Assembly: GCA_020444515.1 (NCBI GenBank)
Contig: JAHLKX010000004.1
Span: 124,001 to 188,000, forward strand
DNA: 64,000 nt
Source: Bacteroidota bacterium
GTDB taxonomy: Bacteria; Bacteroidota; Bacteroidia; Bacteroidales; JAADJA01
Direction of reading: 5' to 3'
Every line of letters begins with the position of its first letter. The first letter of the stretch is position 1. A program made the translations under genes and the position numbers. Below are positions 9,672-19,683 of the stretch, piece by piece. The notes under the pieces are model-generated. The model saw only the letters and a list, made by a program, of their open reading frames with translations, was not told the DNA's origin and searched no databases.

Positions 9672-10637
9672 TTAAAAGTACCTGCCCGGAATCAAAAACT
9701 CTTTTATATATTCTTCAATACCCTCTTCCAATTCATAGAAAGACCGGTGATAGCCGGCATTCAATAGCTTCGTCATAGAGGCTTCTGTAAAATACTGGTA
9801 TTTTTCACGTATATCTTCCGGGGTATCAATGAACTCAATAACGGGTTCCTTATCAAGGGAGCGGAAAGTTGCATTTACCAGATCCAGGAAAGTTCGGGCA
9901 TGCCCTGTTCCCACATTGTAAATAGATGACTTGGGTTGCTTATCCATCAAATGATAGATCACATCAACCACATCTTTCACGTAAATAAAATCGCGGAGTT
10001 GCTTTCCATCTTCAAATTCGGGATGATGAGAACGAAATAACTGCATCCTACCGGTTTCGAGAATTTGATTGTAAGCATGATAAACCACTGATGCCATACG
10101 GCCCTTGTGATATTCATTGGGGCCATACACATTAAAAAATTTTAACCCTGCCCAGTATTTGGGTTTTTCCTCATTTTCAACAACCCATTTGTCAAAATCA
10201 TTTTTCGACTCACCATAAGGGTTGAGCGGTTGCAACTTTTTGATCAATCTGAGATCATCTTTATATCCATGTTCCCCCAAGCCATAGGTAGCAGCTGAAG
10301 AAGCATAAATAAGGGGAATATCATATGAGATGCAATAGTTCCATACAGATTTAGAATAATTGAGATTCAGTTGATCAAAGATCTCTGTATTAAATTCAGC
10401 AGTATCAGTTCGTGCGCCAATGTGGAGCATAAAATCCACATCACGGTAATTATCTTCAAGCCAATTAAACAACAAATCACGGTGGATCTTTTCATAAAAA
10501 GCCTTGTGCTCCAGGTTTTTATTTTTTTGAAGATTCAGAAAGTCATCCACGACTACAATATCCTTGATTCCTTTATTGTTCAATTTATTAACCAAACAAC
10601 TTCCGATAAAACCTGCTGCTCCCGTTACTACAATCAT
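9672..10637 (-). CDS. hldD: ADP-L-glycero-D-manno-heptose 6-epimerase
   Basis: A 321-residue extended-SDR enzyme. It has the NAD(P) motif TGAAGFIGSCLVNKL at the N-terminus, YASSAATYG, the YGESK catalytic Tyr/Lys motif, and KFFNVYGPNEYHKG, typical of HldD/RfaD. It makes the L,D-heptose precursor for the inner core of lipopolysaccharide. The gene is on its own between convergent merR and an upstream promoter. Confidence in the family is high; the exact epimerase assignment rests on overall motif match and length. Confidence 0.92.
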   Translation of the reverse strand: MIVVTGAAGFIGSCLVNKLNNKGIKDIVVVDDFLNLQKNKNLEHKAFYEKIHRDLLFNWLEDNYRDVDFMLHIGARTDTAEFNTEIFDQLNLNYSKSVWNYCISYDIPLIYASSAATYGLGEHGYKDDLRLIKKLQPLNPYGESKNDFDKWVVENEEKPKYWAGLKFFNVYGPNEYHKGRMASVVYHAYNQILETGRMQLFRSHHPEFEDGKQLRDFIYVKDVVDVIYHLMDKQPKSSIYNVGTGHARTFLDLVNATFRSLDKEPVIEFIDTPEDIREKYQYFTEASMTKLLNAGYHRSFYELEEGIEEYIKEFLIPGRYF

Positions 10638-10660
10638 TAATTTGCTGATTTAATTCAAGA

Positions 10661-10693
10661 CAAAGATAAGGGCTCACAAACGAAATAACAAAC
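10661..10693 (-). promoter_or_regulatory. Bacteroidota-type promoter for hldD
   Basis: On the minus strand TATCTTTG (plus-strand 10661-10668) is preceded, after 20 bases, by TTTG (10689-10692). This fits the -33/-7 consensus. The start codon at 10637 lies about 24 bases downstream. Confidence 0.65.
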
Positions 10694-10732
10694 TATGTAA
10701 ACAATCTTAATTTATTTTTAAGATCAGGACGA

Positions 10733-11755
10733 TTAATAATAGTGCGTATCCACCATGGGTTCGAACAAAGATCGATAAGATTCATCCTTTACGCCTTGAC
10801 AGACTTCTTGAAAAATGCAGCGGTTATGCTCCTCCAATTCAATCATTTGGGTTAGTGTGCATGGCTTTTTTGAACACTGCTGACCCGTGCAGAGGGTTGT
10901 GTCGTTGCAACAGCTCCTACCCAGTGGCCAAAAAATATCATTTAAAACCAAAATATCCAATCCCGATTGTTTGGACAACACTCGAAAAGCTTCAATACAT
11001 TTACCCCTGATGGGCTCATCAGAGCTAAGTTTTGATTTGCTGGCGAGTACATTTTTCAGCTTTTGATCTTCAACCTCAACACATCCCGTCCTCAATAACA
11101 CCCGTTGCATATGATAGTCCATAATGGGTATCAGGTTCTGAGGGTCTTTGATATTAATTACACCGGCATCCCTGGCCAGTTTCAGAAAAAAAGTGATCTT
11201 CTTCTTTTGTGGATCGGAGAAGGCTGTGAATCTTGCCAGGCTTTCATATAAACCTTTGCCTCCATGGATCAGTCTTCCCTCTGTCTCATCGATCAGATTG
11301 GATATACGGGATTTATAATGGGCCTTTACAATCCGACAGATTTCAAGCAGCATGAAGGTTCTTTCTTCGATCCGGTCGAGGGTACAATTTTTTGGATCGC
11401 CATCCGGTGAAAATGTTTGTCTCAACATTTCAGCCACATCCTGGTTGGAGCAAATACTCAGATATCCGGGATTTAACAATGGATTTCGCTGTTTCAGTAA
11501 TTGCAGAAATCCATACTCCATGTATTCCCAGCCCCACAGATTTTTATCGGGATGAACCAATGTGCGCGTCTGGTGGCAGATTGCTGCTGAAAGAAAATAC
11601 AAACGCAATTTGGTTTCACGATCCCCATCGAACGAAAGAAATTCACGTTTTAAAAAATCCTGACGGAATTGAACTGTCTTTAAGATCCCTGCAATGAGGT
11701 TTATTTGATCAATATTTACAGTTACCATTTGATGCCTATTGGGGTAAACTTCCAA
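10733..11755 (-). CDS. Uncharacterised protein with C-terminal cysteine cluster (possible HhH-GPD-like fold)
   Basis: I do not recognise a named family. The 340-residue protein is mostly helical. The segment FFLKLARDAGVINIKDPQNL...MDYHMQRVLLRTG recalls the helix-hairpin-helix core of DNA base-excision glycosylases. The C-terminus has closely spaced cysteines, CCNDTTLC-TGQQC-SKKPC, that could hold a metal or Fe-S cluster as in Nth-type enzymes. The first ATG overlaps the upstream CoA-binding gene by 20 bases; a second ATG at 11728 (MVTVNIDQINL) would start 7 bases after that gene's stop and is equally plausible. The glycosylase idea is inference only. Confidence 0.6.
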   Translation of the reverse strand: MEVYPNRHQMVTVNIDQINLIAGILKTVQFRQDFLKREFLSFDGDRETKLRLYFLSAAICHQTRTLVHPDKNLWGWEYMEYGFLQLLKQRNPLLNPGYLSICSNQDVAEMLRQTFSPDGDPKNCTLDRIEERTFMLLEICRIVKAHYKSRISNLIDETEGRLIHGGKGLYESLARFTAFSDPQKKKITFFLKLARDAGVINIKDPQNLIPIMDYHMQRVLLRTGCVEVEDQKLKNVLASKSKLSSDEPIRGKCIEAFRVLSKQSGLDILVLNDIFWPLGRSCCNDTTLCTGQQCSKKPCTLTQMIELEEHNRCIFQEVCQGVKDESYRSLFEPMVDTHYY

Positions 11756-12194
11756 AAGATTTTTTAAGCCAACGGTGAAATCCGTGAATGCCCTTTACAG
11801 GTTCAGCAAACATCAGCAAACATTCCTTTCCAATGACGTTGGTACCATCCAGTTCATTTAAGGTTGCTTTATCGGCACTGCCTTGTTGCAGCCATATGTG
11901 CGCAATCCCCCGGGCCTGGGCTTTTGAAACCAGGTCTTTAGTCACATCGGGTTTTGTATTGATCACCAGCGCCGTTACCTCGTTTGGTAGGTCATCAAGC
12001 GTGGCATAACAGGTCCTGCCTTCATAAGTTTCCATATTGGGATTGACCGGGTATAGGGTGAAGCCTTTTTCTTCAAGGGTTTTATAAATGATACTCCCAA
12101 ATTTTTTTTTGTTTCTCGAAACTCCCGCAACCGCGATATGTTTCTGTTCAAAAAAGGAATCAATGGATTTTCGGGTTGTTTTAAAGCCTGCCAT
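11736..12194 (-). CDS. CoA-binding protein (YccU-like)
   Basis: A 152-residue Rossmann-fold protein of the CoA_binding_2 type. It reads FFEQKHIAVAGVSRNKKKFGSIIYKTLEEKG, VYPVNP-type YPVNPNMETYEGR, ALVINTKPDVT and HIWLQQGSADKATL, all in the usual order. Members of this family bind CoA or nucleotides, but their physiological role is not established. It appears to be the first gene of a two-gene unit with the cysteine-cluster protein, which follows with a short overlap or a 7-base gap depending on the start used. Confidence 0.85.
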   Translation of the reverse strand: MAGFKTTRKSIDSFFEQKHIAVAGVSRNKKKFGSIIYKTLEEKGFTLYPVNPNMETYEGRTCYATLDDLPNEVTALVINTKPDVTKDLVSKAQARGIAHIWLQQGSADKATLNELDGTNVIGKECLLMFAEPVKGIHGFHRWLKKSFGSLPQ

Positions 12195-12306
12195 TTTAAG
12201 TAATTTTAAAATTCACAATCAATTGAAAACAAGGTAAAATTAGGAAATAATGCAAATGGTTGGAACTGTATGTTAACAAATTCACAGTATTTGTACTCAA
12301 ACTAAA

Positions 12307-13053
12307 TTAGGCATTCCAGATATCCCAGGCCTTATCAGCCTGCGAATGAAGCATTTTCAATCCATTGCAAATGGTCGCTCCTTTTTCTTTTCCCCGCTTC
12401 AAAAACAAGGTTTCATCGGGGTTATAAATGAGATCAAAAAGGAGATGTTTTTCAGTGAGGGAAGAATACGGAATGGCAGGCGCTAAATCAACATCCGGGA
12501 ACATACCCAGGGGTGTAGCATTGATAATCAATGGATAATCGCCGATTACCTCTGGTGTAATGAAAGAATAACCAACCTGGTTGCAATCATATGGTTTCCG
12601 GGAAATAAAAAGATAACCGATACCCAGTTTCTTAAGTACCCAGCCTACAGCATGGGCACTGCCCCCTGTTCCCAGGATCAATGCCCGCGTGTGGTGTGCC
12701 TTTAGCAAAGGCTTTAGCGTTTGTTCAAAACCCCAGGCATCGGTATTGTATCCTTTGAGCAAAGCATCATTACCATGGCGGTCGATACGGATACAGTTGA
12801 CCGCACCTATCTGTTCTGCTTCAACACTCAGGATATCGATATATTTCATGATGGATCTCTTAAAAGGGATGGTCACATTCAAGCCTGCAATGTTGGGGTT
12901 TGTTGCCAGCAATGACTTGATATCTTTGGCCAGTTGCAGCGGAAACAATTCATAGTGATGATCGGATAATCCGGCAGCTGCAAATTTTTCTTCGAAATAT
13001 GCCCTGGAATAGGAATGCTTTAAGGGATTACCGATTAAACCATAAATTTTCAC
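12307..13053 (-). CDS. aroE: Shikimate dehydrogenase
   Basis: A 248-residue enzyme with the shikimate-binding GNPLKHSYSRAYF, the catalytic Lys in NVTIPFKRSIMKYID, GYNTDAWGFE, and the nucleotide-binding ALILGTGGSAHAVGWVLKKLG. It reduces 3-dehydroshikimate in the chorismate pathway. It is slightly short but complete. It begins 12 bases after the DUF368 gene and is probably the last gene of the TPR-DUF368-aroE operon. Confidence 0.93.
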   Translation of the reverse strand: MKIYGLIGNPLKHSYSRAYFEEKFAAAGLSDHHYELFPLQLAKDIKSLLATNPNIAGLNVTIPFKRSIMKYIDILSVEAEQIGAVNCIRIDRHGNDALLKGYNTDAWGFEQTLKPLLKAHHTRALILGTGGSAHAVGWVLKKLGIGYLFISRKPYDCNQVGYSFITPEVIGDYPLIINATPLGMFPDVDLAPAIPYSSLTEKHLLFDLIYNPDETLFLKRGKEKGATICNGLKMLHSQADKAWDIWNA

Positions 13054-13065
13054 AATCAGATAATT

Positions 13066-13992
13066 TTAAGATTCTGTCTTTTCCGCAGCTACTTTCTCAA
13101 TGATCCAAATAGAAACAACACCTGCAGCAGCAATCAGGATCGCGAAAATAACCTCTGTGCTGAGTGAGTCGGGTAAATAACGCTGGTATTGCATCACGAT
13201 GGGTTCCCCATTCTTCAAAATCATTTCGCCCGATTCATTTTTCAAGTAGATCATTTCCTGCCAGGGCCACAATATACTGACGGAACCCAGGATAAAACCG
13301 GTCAGCAATGAAATGGTCTGATCACGATACCGGCTGAACACCCATGAAAGCAAATGCGAAAATGCCAGCAATCCGGCGATGGCACCTATACCAACAGGGA
13401 CTAGAATTTCAAAATTCCAGGTATTGACTGCATCGATCATGACCAACTGGTAATTCCCCATCAGAATAAGGACAAATGAACCCGAGAGCCCCGGCAGGAT
13501 CATGCTGCAAATAGCAACCACACCGCACAGCAAGAGGTAGAGGTACCCACTATTTTCTTTGGCCGGATTTAAAACTGAAATAACAATGGCAGCACCCGCT
13601 CCAATGATAAAGGTTATGATGACCACGGGCGTCCATTTTGTGACGGTTTTACCAACAAAATAAACAGAAGCCAACACCAAACCAAAAAAATACGACCAAA
13701 TGTATACCGGATAATTGGTAAACAAATAATCAAATAGTTTGGCCAATGAAACAATGGCTATAAAAATCCCTCCAAAAACCGCCATTAAGAAATACAGGTC
13801 AATATGCCCGGCAAATGCTTTGAATTGAAATGAAAACAACAATTTAACTGCCTTCACATTAAAGGATTTGATAGCATTGATGAGTCTTTCAAAAATGCCG
13901 GTGATCAATGCCATGGTGCCCCCCGAAACGCCAGGGATGACATTGGCCGCACCCATCGCAACACCTTTCAGTACAAGAAATAAATAGTTCAT
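13066..13992 (-). CDS. DUF368 family membrane protein (candidate undecaprenyl-phosphate transporter)
   Basis: A 308-residue polytopic membrane protein. It begins MNYLFLVLKGVAMGAANVIPGVSGGTMALITGIFERLI, the DUF368 hallmark, and repeats a related motif in the middle (MILPGLSGSFVLILMG). Members of DUF368 (PopT) have been reported to return the lipid carrier undecaprenyl phosphate to the cytoplasmic face. That would suit the many envelope-polymer genes in this window. It is flanked by the TPR gene (59-base gap) and aroE (12-base gap). Confidence 0.88.
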   Translation of the reverse strand: MNYLFLVLKGVAMGAANVIPGVSGGTMALITGIFERLINAIKSFNVKAVKLLFSFQFKAFAGHIDLYFLMAVFGGIFIAIVSLAKLFDYLFTNYPVYIWSYFFGLVLASVYFVGKTVTKWTPVVIITFIIGAGAAIVISVLNPAKENSGYLYLLLCGVVAICSMILPGLSGSFVLILMGNYQLVMIDAVNTWNFEILVPVGIGAIAGLLAFSHLLSWVFSRYRDQTISLLTGFILGSVSILWPWQEMIYLKNESGEMILKNGEPIVMQYQRYLPDSLSTEVIFAILIAAAGVVSIWIIEKVAAEKTES

Positions 13993-14051
13993 TATTGGTT
14001 GGGAATGAAATGTTAACAGAAATATATCATAGGTTAAGGAATTCCGGGACC

Positions 14052-15464
14052 TTAATAATCCCGGGATTTATATAATTCAATGATGCGAAGTAAATTATCA
14101 TCGTTTTCCAAATCGGGATCATATTCAAATATTTCCACATGGGGCTCATAATCCATCATCAGTGCTTCTTCCAGTACCAGGTAGGCTTCCTTGAATTTTT
14201 TCACCCGAAGCAGGTAAACAAATTTCCGATACAACAGGGAGGCATTCCCGATTTGTTCATGCATGCCTTTTTCCAGGGTTTCAATGGCTCCCTGTAGATT
14301 TCCATCCATGTAATAACCATGTGCAAAATCCAGCCAGACATCCGGATTGAGGGGATCCAATTCAGCTGCTTTTCCATAAGCTTCAATGGCATCTTCGATT
14401 TCCGGTGTCTCAATCAAAACATCTCCCAACATATACCAAAATTCGGAGTTCAACGGCTCCAGATCGATGGCTTTGCGAATATGATTTACAGCCACCCGGT
14501 GTTTTCCCTGCTCAACATAGATCATACCGATACTAAGCCAGGCATCGGCCAGGAGCGGATCAACCTCAATCGCTTTGCGATAATTGTGTAATGATTTATT
14601 GAATTTTTTTAGCTTCTCGTAACATTCTCCAATGTAGAAATAGGTCATTGCTTCAGGATCTTCATACATGAAGGTTTCCTCATAATGCGCAATGGCTTCT
14701 GCATACATTTCAAGATTGGCGTATGAGTTGGCCTTGTTGAAATAAGCCGATGAAAACGACTCGTCTATGGCAATGGCATAATCATAAGCATCAATTGCTT
14801 TTGTATATTGTTCTGCATTGTTATAGGCGATTCCCAGATTAAACCAGGCTGCCTTTGAATAGGGATTTTCATCCAGAAACGCTGTAAAAAATCGAATGCT
14901 TTCCTTGGTCTTTCCTGAAATTTCGAAACAGAAGGACAATTCATAAATGACCGCTTCATTCTCAGCATTCAGATCAAGGACTTTGGAGAGGTATTCAATG
15001 GCTTTGTCATATTTCCCAAGGTTTTCGTACTCAAACGCAATATTGGTGTATACATCCTCCAGGTCCTCTGCTTCCCGCAAGGCTTTGTTATATTCCTCAA
15101 TGGCCTTTTCATATCGTTTCAGCTGACTGTAAATCCCGGCTTTGGTCAGGAACACATCGGTATTTTCCGGTTCCATTTCCTCCACTTCCGCCAACAGATC
15201 AAGGGCTTTACTGATATTATTGGTGGAAATCATAAGCTGTGCCTTTCGAAGCATAAAGGATGTGCTGCGTGGATGCTGCTCCAGGGCATACCGAATGGCA
15301 ATGTCGGATTTATCCAGTTGATTGTTGATCAAATAATGGTCTATCACCTGCTCAAACTCATCCACATCAAAAAAGTAATAATCACCGGTTTGCAACATCC
15401 TGTCAAAACGGGTGATCAAAGTGTTCAATTGCTCCTCTTCTTCATGTTCATTAAAGAAATCCAT
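14052..15464 (-). CDS. Tetratricopeptide-repeat protein
   Basis: A 470-residue soluble protein with no signal peptide or membrane segment. It is built of about eleven TPR units, recognisable by repeats such as AWFNLGIAYNNAEQYTKAID, AYFNKANSYANLEMYAEAIA and AWLSIGMIYVEQGKHRVAVN. It starts MDFFNEHEEEEQLNTL and ends in a short acidic tail. TPR arrays are protein-binding scaffolds; the partner is unknown. It is the likely first gene of an operon with DUF368 and aroE. Confidence 0.9.
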   Translation of the reverse strand: MDFFNEHEEEEQLNTLITRFDRMLQTGDYYFFDVDEFEQVIDHYLINNQLDKSDIAIRYALEQHPRSTSFMLRKAQLMISTNNISKALDLLAEVEEMEPENTDVFLTKAGIYSQLKRYEKAIEEYNKALREAEDLEDVYTNIAFEYENLGKYDKAIEYLSKVLDLNAENEAVIYELSFCFEISGKTKESIRFFTAFLDENPYSKAAWFNLGIAYNNAEQYTKAIDAYDYAIAIDESFSSAYFNKANSYANLEMYAEAIAHYEETFMYEDPEAMTYFYIGECYEKLKKFNKSLHNYRKAIEVDPLLADAWLSIGMIYVEQGKHRVAVNHIRKAIDLEPLNSEFWYMLGDVLIETPEIEDAIEAYGKAAELDPLNPDVWLDFAHGYYMDGNLQGAIETLEKGMHEQIGNASLLYRKFVYLLRVKKFKEAYLVLEEALMMDYEPHVEIFEYDPDLENDDNLLRIIELYKSRDY

Positions 15465-15485
15465 TCGGTTCCCAGTAATTTTTTA

Positions 15486-15512
15486 CAAAACTAACAAAGT
15501 AAATGGTTCAAA
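15486..15512 (-). promoter_or_regulatory. Promoter candidate for the TPR-DUF368-aroE operon
   Basis: On the minus strand TAGTTTTG (plus-strand 15486-15493) matches the TAnnTTTG -7 element and lies 22 bases before the start codon at 15464. A TTTG at 15509-15512 is a -33 candidate, but its 15-base spacing is shorter than usual. Confidence 0.45.
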
Positions 15513-15559
15513 AAAATTTTAAAAATCATAATTTTATCACCGAATTATAAACATCAGAT

Positions 15560-16951
15560 ATGACATTAATCAAATCGATCTCGGGAATCAGGGGAACCAT
15601 AGGTGGAGCACCCGGTGAAGGACTCAGTCCGGTTGACATTGTAAAATTCACGGCAGCTTTTGCCACATTCATTCGCCGGCAAAGCCAGCACGAAAGGATC
15701 CGCCTGGTACTGGGCAGGGATGGCCGGATATCCGGGGAAATGGTGAATTCACTGGTTTCAGGAACCCTCATGGGCATGGGGATCGACATCATTGATGGTG
15801 GCTTATCCACGACGCCAACAGTTGAAATGGCTGTTACTGATCAAAAAGCGGATGGAGGTATTATTTTAACGGCAAGTCATAATCCAGCCCAATGGAATGC
15901 CCTCAAATTGCTCAACCATAAAGGCGAGTTTATATCTGCGGAAGATGGGGCCGAAGTACTTGCACTGGCCGAAGAGAATGCTTTCCAATTTGCCGATGTC
16001 CACCAGCTTGGCCGTTATTCACAGAATGAAACGTTTATTGATGATCACATCCGTCATATTTTGGAACTACCACTTGTCCGGGTCGAAGCGATCCGGAAAC
16101 GTCACTTCAAAGTCGTGATTGATTGTGTCAATTCGACTGGCGGCCTCGCCCTCCCAAAATTATTGAGTGCGCTGGGTGTTGAACAGGTGGATGAGATGTA
16201 TTGTGAACCCAACGGCAATTTCCCCCATAATCCCGAACCTTTACCGGAAAACCTTACTGAGATATCGAAAAGGGTGTTGAAAATTGGCGCTGATGTAGGT
16301 TTTGTCGTTGATCCCGACGTCGATCGACTCGCCATTGTCACCGAAAAAGGTGATATGTTTGGAGAAGAATACACACTGGTGGCAGTAGCCGATTATGTTC
16401 TAACCCATCTGAAGGGTAACACAGTATCCAATCTTTCCTCCTCACGGGCTCTGCGTGATATAACGGAACAGCACGGGGGAAACTATTTCGCAGCAGCGGT
16501 GGGTGAAGTCAATGTCGTAAACACAATGAAGGAGGTTGAAGCCGTGATAGGTGGAGAAGGAAACGGTGGTGTAATTTATCCCGAACTTCATTACGGGCGC
16601 GATGCACTGGTGGGGATTGCACTTTTTCTATCCCATCTCGCAAAGTCGGAAAAAACATGCTCCGAACTGAGACAGACCTATCCCAATTATTATATCTCAA
16701 AAAACAAGATCGAGTTAAGCCCTGAATTGGATGTGGATCGTATACTGGAAATAATGGCGGAGCAATATAAAGGACAACCGATTCATACCATCGATGGAGT
16801 CAAAATCGAATTCGGTAAGGAATGGGTGCATCTGCGTAAATCAAATACAGAGCCCATTATCAGAATCTATGCTGAAAGCGATTCACCGGTTAAAGCAAGG
16901 GATCTTGCTGAAAAGATCATGTTGCAAATAAAACAAATTAAATCATCCTGA
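15560..16951 (+). CDS. glmM: Phosphoglucosamine mutase
   Basis: A 463-residue alpha-D-phosphohexomutase. The phosphoserine loop is TASHNPAQWNALK with Ser106. The metal loop is DPDVDRLAIV, the sugar-binding loop is GEGNGG, and the phosphate-binding C-terminal loop is RKSNTEPIIRIYAE. It converts glucosamine-6-phosphate to glucosamine-1-phosphate for peptidoglycan and LPS. Phosphomannomutase is the alternative within the family. GlmM is favoured because the N-terminal SISGIRGTIGG and the length match Bacteroidota GlmM. It is transcribed away from the TPR operon. Confidence 0.85.
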   Translation: MTLIKSISGIRGTIGGAPGEGLSPVDIVKFTAAFATFIRRQSQHERIRLVLGRDGRISGEMVNSLVSGTLMGMGIDIIDGGLSTTPTVEMAVTDQKADGGIILTASHNPAQWNALKLLNHKGEFISAEDGAEVLALAEENAFQFADVHQLGRYSQNETFIDDHIRHILELPLVRVEAIRKRHFKVVIDCVNSTGGLALPKLLSALGVEQVDEMYCEPNGNFPHNPEPLPENLTEISKRVLKIGADVGFVVDPDVDRLAIVTEKGDMFGEEYTLVAVADYVLTHLKGNTVSNLSSSRALRDITEQHGGNYFAAAVGEVNVVNTMKEVEAVIGGEGNGGVIYPELHYGRDALVGIALFLSHLAKSEKTCSELRQTYPNYYISKNKIELSPELDVDRILEIMAEQYKGQPIHTIDGVKIEFGKEWVHLRKSNTEPIIRIYAESDSPVKARDLAEKIMLQIKQIKSS

Positions 16952-17294
16952 AATAAATTCTAAACAACACTCCGAAAAATTTGATAAAATCAACAGGGCA
17001 TTGTCTTTTTGCCTATGTGCATCATTTTGATACAATAAGAACTCAAATAAATGTTGTTTCTTCCTTCTGAATTCATGGTTTATGATCCTTCAGACATAAC
17101 CTGATTTGAAATTAAATCAAAAGTGCAATTCGAAAAAACAACAACCAATTGTAAACGGCTAAAAATCAAAAGAGAAGGGTATTGACCAACCAAATTGCCA
17201 ATCCTCAAATTCCCGGAGACTGGCCCTGAAACCATTCCGGCTGACATTCGTTTAATTGCCTGAACCTAATCGAGTTAGATTTAAAGCAATTAGT
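16952..17294. other. Intergenic stretch with no recognised feature
   Basis: About 340 bases between glmM and the next gene. I see no hairpin with a T tract, no clear TAnnTTTG promoter and no RNA gene. It is moderately AT-rich with no repeats. Confidence 0.4.
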
Positions 17295-17714
17295 ATGCAC
17301 TACATTCAAACTGTGCAATGCTGCAAAGGCAGTGTCCTTCAGCGCAGCGACCAGATCCTGGAAGTAAAATTGAAACCGGACTGTGAAATAGAAGAATCGG
17401 ATGCAGAAGAACTTCAGGCAATATTCAACCTTATGAAAGAAAATGGAAATCTCATTCTTGTAGATCACCGGACACCGCATTCATTTAGCTTTAAAGGCAT
17501 GCTAAAGTTTAAAGATATGGCCAATGTAAAAGCCCTGGCACTATTAACACAAGAGGGGATGAACACAGACGTTGCACAATTTATAAGCCAGCTGATCACT
17601 TCTTACCCCGTTGTGGTTCATCAAAATAAAGCAAATTGTATTCGCTGGCTTCAATCATTTATCCCCAAAAAGAAATCAATACCACAACCTGAGAATGGAG
17701 TGGTGGTGAAGTGA
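17295..17714 (+). CDS. Hypothetical protein, STAS/DUF7793-like
   Basis: A small cytoplasmic protein of about 139 residues, starting at MHYIQTVQ. The frame is open from an ATG at 17256, but the first 13 residues (MPEPNRVRFKAIS) look unlike the rest. The alternation of short strands and helices (ILEVKLKPDCEI, LQAIFNLMKENGNLILVDHR, ANVKALALLTQ) resembles small STAS-like proteins of Bacteroidota such as DUF7793. That family match is a guess from the pattern. It ends 8 bases before a strong bidirectional terminator shared with rho. Confidence 0.6.
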   Translation: MHYIQTVQCCKGSVLQRSDQILEVKLKPDCEIEESDAEELQAIFNLMKENGNLILVDHRTPHSFSFKGMLKFKDMANVKALALLTQEGMNTDVAQFISQLITSYPVVVHQNKANCIRWLQSFIPKKKSIPQPENGVVVK

Positions 17715-17721
17715 CCACTCC

Positions 17722-17763
17722 AAAAAAGAAAGGCCTTCAATGCATTGAAGGCCTTTCTTTTTT
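17722..17763. terminator. Bidirectional terminator between the STAS-like gene and rho
   Basis: A perfect 42-base palindrome: A-tract, GAAAGGCCTTCAATG, its mirror image, then T-tract. With A and T tracts on both sides it can end transcription from either direction. It separates two convergent genes. Confidence 0.92.
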
Positions 17764-17775
17764 CATCCGGTGTAT

Positions 17776-19461
17776 TTAACCATTCATCGAGATCAGGAAC
17801 TCCTCATTGGTATCGGTAAAACGCATTTTATCTTTCAAGAACTCCATGGCTTCCAAAGGATTCATATCTGCCAGGTGATTCCTGAGAATCCATATCCGCT
17901 GCAGTTGCTCTTTGTCGATCAATAGATCTTCGCGACGGGTACTGGAGGCAACAATATCGATGGCAGGATAAATTCGTTTATTCGACAGCCTGCGATCCAG
18001 CTGAAGCTCCATATTACCGGTTCCCTTGAATTCTTCAAAGATGACTTCATCCATTTTTGATCCGGTTTCAATCAATGCCGTAGCAATGATGGTGAGCGAG
18101 CCGCCATTTTCAATTTGACGAGCGGCACCAAAAAAGCGTTTTGGTTTTTGAAGGGCGTTGGCCTCCACACCACCTGACAGCACTTTACCTGATGCCGGAG
18201 CAACGGTATTATAGGCCCTGGCCAGACGGGTAATGGAGTCAAGCAGGATAACTACATCATGTCCGCATTCTGTCATCCGTTTTGCTTTTTCCAGTACAAG
18301 ATTGGAGATTTTTACGTGTCTCTCGGCTGGCTCATCAAATGTGGATGCAATAACCTCGGCTTTTACACTGCGTTCCATGTCGGTCACCTCTTCAGGGCGT
18401 TCATCAATGAGAAGAACGATCAAGTATGCTTCGGGATGATTGGCAGCAATTGCATTGGCCACTTCTTTCAGCAATACGGTTTTCCCTGTTTTGGGTTGTG
18501 CCACAATCAAACCACGCTGGCCTTTTCCGATCGGACAAAACATATCGATAATGCGGGTTGACATGGTGCTGTCGCGATGGCCGGTGAGTGAAAATTTCTT
18601 TTCCGGAAATAAGGGCGTCAGGAAGTCAAATGGGATCCGATCGCGCACTTCTTCCGGAGTGCGGCCATTGATCATTTCAACTTTGATCAGTGGAAAATAC
18701 TTCTCACCATTTTTAGGCGGCCGGATGCTTCCCCTGACCGTATCTCCTGTTTTGAGTCCAAAAAGTTTGATTTGAGACTGTGAAACATAAATATCATCCG
18801 GTGAATTCAGATAATAATAATCGGATGATCTCAGGAAGCCATATCCATCCTGCATAATTTCCAGAACACCTTCACTGCTGACAAAACCTTCATGCTCAAA
18901 AGGAAATTCCTCCTTCTTCCGATCACCCTGGCGACCCGTATTTTCATCTTCTGTTTCTCTGTTTTCTCTTTCTTTCCGTGGCTCCTCTCTTTTTTCGAAG
19001 CGGGGTTTTTCTTCAACTCTTTCTGGTTTATTTTCAGGGCGTCCTGAAATGACTTCTCCTTCCAGGCTTCCCAGGGACTGATCGCCCTGTCTTCCTTTAG
19101 AAACTGGTGTTTTCACCTCTTCATTCCGACGTTCAAATTTCTTAACCGGTTCTTCTTTCTTTGGTTCTGGTTTTGACTCCTGAGGCGTAGTTTCTGTTTT
19201 GGGTTGGGAGGTAGCCACTTTTTCTATGGCATCTTTGGGCACGCGACGACGACGACCACGGGGTTTCTTGTCACGGCCTTCACGGTTGGGACCGGAATTG
19301 GATCCGGATTCGTCCTTTGCTGGGGCTAATGCCTGCTGATCAAGGATCTTGTAGATCAGATCCTGCTTTTTCAGGCCTTCATATTTCTCAATATTCAGTT
19401 CCTTGGCTATCTCCTTCAATTCTGCAACAAGCTTGTTATTGAGCTCAATAATATCGTACAT
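17776..19461 (-). CDS. rho: Transcription termination factor Rho
   Basis: A 561-residue Rho. It has the N-terminal SAP-like domain ([20 protein letters not shown]), then about 150 residues of charged, low-complexity sequence rich in K, E, R and P. Next come the cold-shock RNA-binding domain ([16 protein letters not shown]) and the RecA-like ATPase with Walker [28 protein letters not shown] and the C-terminal [23 protein letters not shown]. The charged insertion is typical of Bacteroidota Rho. It unwinds RNA:DNA hybrids to end transcription. Confidence 0.97.
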   Translation of the reverse strand: MYDIIELNNKLVAELKEIAKELNIEKYEGLKKQDLIYKILDQQALAPAKDESGSNSGPNREGRDKKPRGRRRRVPKDAIEKVATSQPKTETTPQESKPEPKKEEPVKKFERRNEEVKTPVSKGRQGDQSLGSLEGEVISGRPENKPERVEEKPRFEKREEPRKERENRETEDENTGRQGDRKKEEFPFEHEGFVSSEGVLEIMQDGYGFLRSSDYYYLNSPDDIYVSQSQIKLFGLKTGDTVRGSIRPPKNGEKYFPLIKVEMINGRTPEEVRDRIPFDFLTPLFPEKKFSLTGHRDSTMSTRIIDMFCPIGKGQRGLIVAQPKTGKTVLLKEVANAIAANHPEAYLIVLLIDERPEEVTDMERSVKAEVIASTFDEPAERHVKISNLVLEKAKRMTECGHDVVILLDSITRLARAYNTVAPASGKVLSGGVEANALQKPKRFFGAARQIENGGSLTIIATALIETGSKMDEVIFEEFKGTGNMELQLDRRLSNKRIYPAIDIVASSTRREDLLIDKEQLQRIWILRNHLADMNPLEAMEFLKDKMRFTDTNEEFLISMNG

Positions 19462-19683
19462 GAAAATAAAATTTAATAAGGTTAAAATTCAAATGGTTGA
19501 AGTTGTTCACTGATATGCTTATGATTAAAATACTTCTTGGGAAATTCAACATCCGACTGCTTCAACAACTGCTACCGATATCGTATAATTAAAAATTAAA
19601 AACGTTTATAGAAACTTGTAGTGTATAAACTTACGGGACTAAGAACGGTGCAAATATATAAAATATTTGATAAACAAACGATT
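19462..19683 (-). promoter_or_regulatory. rho promoter and long leader
   Basis: On the minus strand TATATTTG (plus-strand 19651-19658) matches the -7 element, with TTTG 16 bases upstream (19675-19678). Transcription would start near 19645, leaving a leader of about 185 bases before the rho ATG. Leaders of rho genes often carry autoregulation. No terminator hairpin is visible here. Confidence 0.5.
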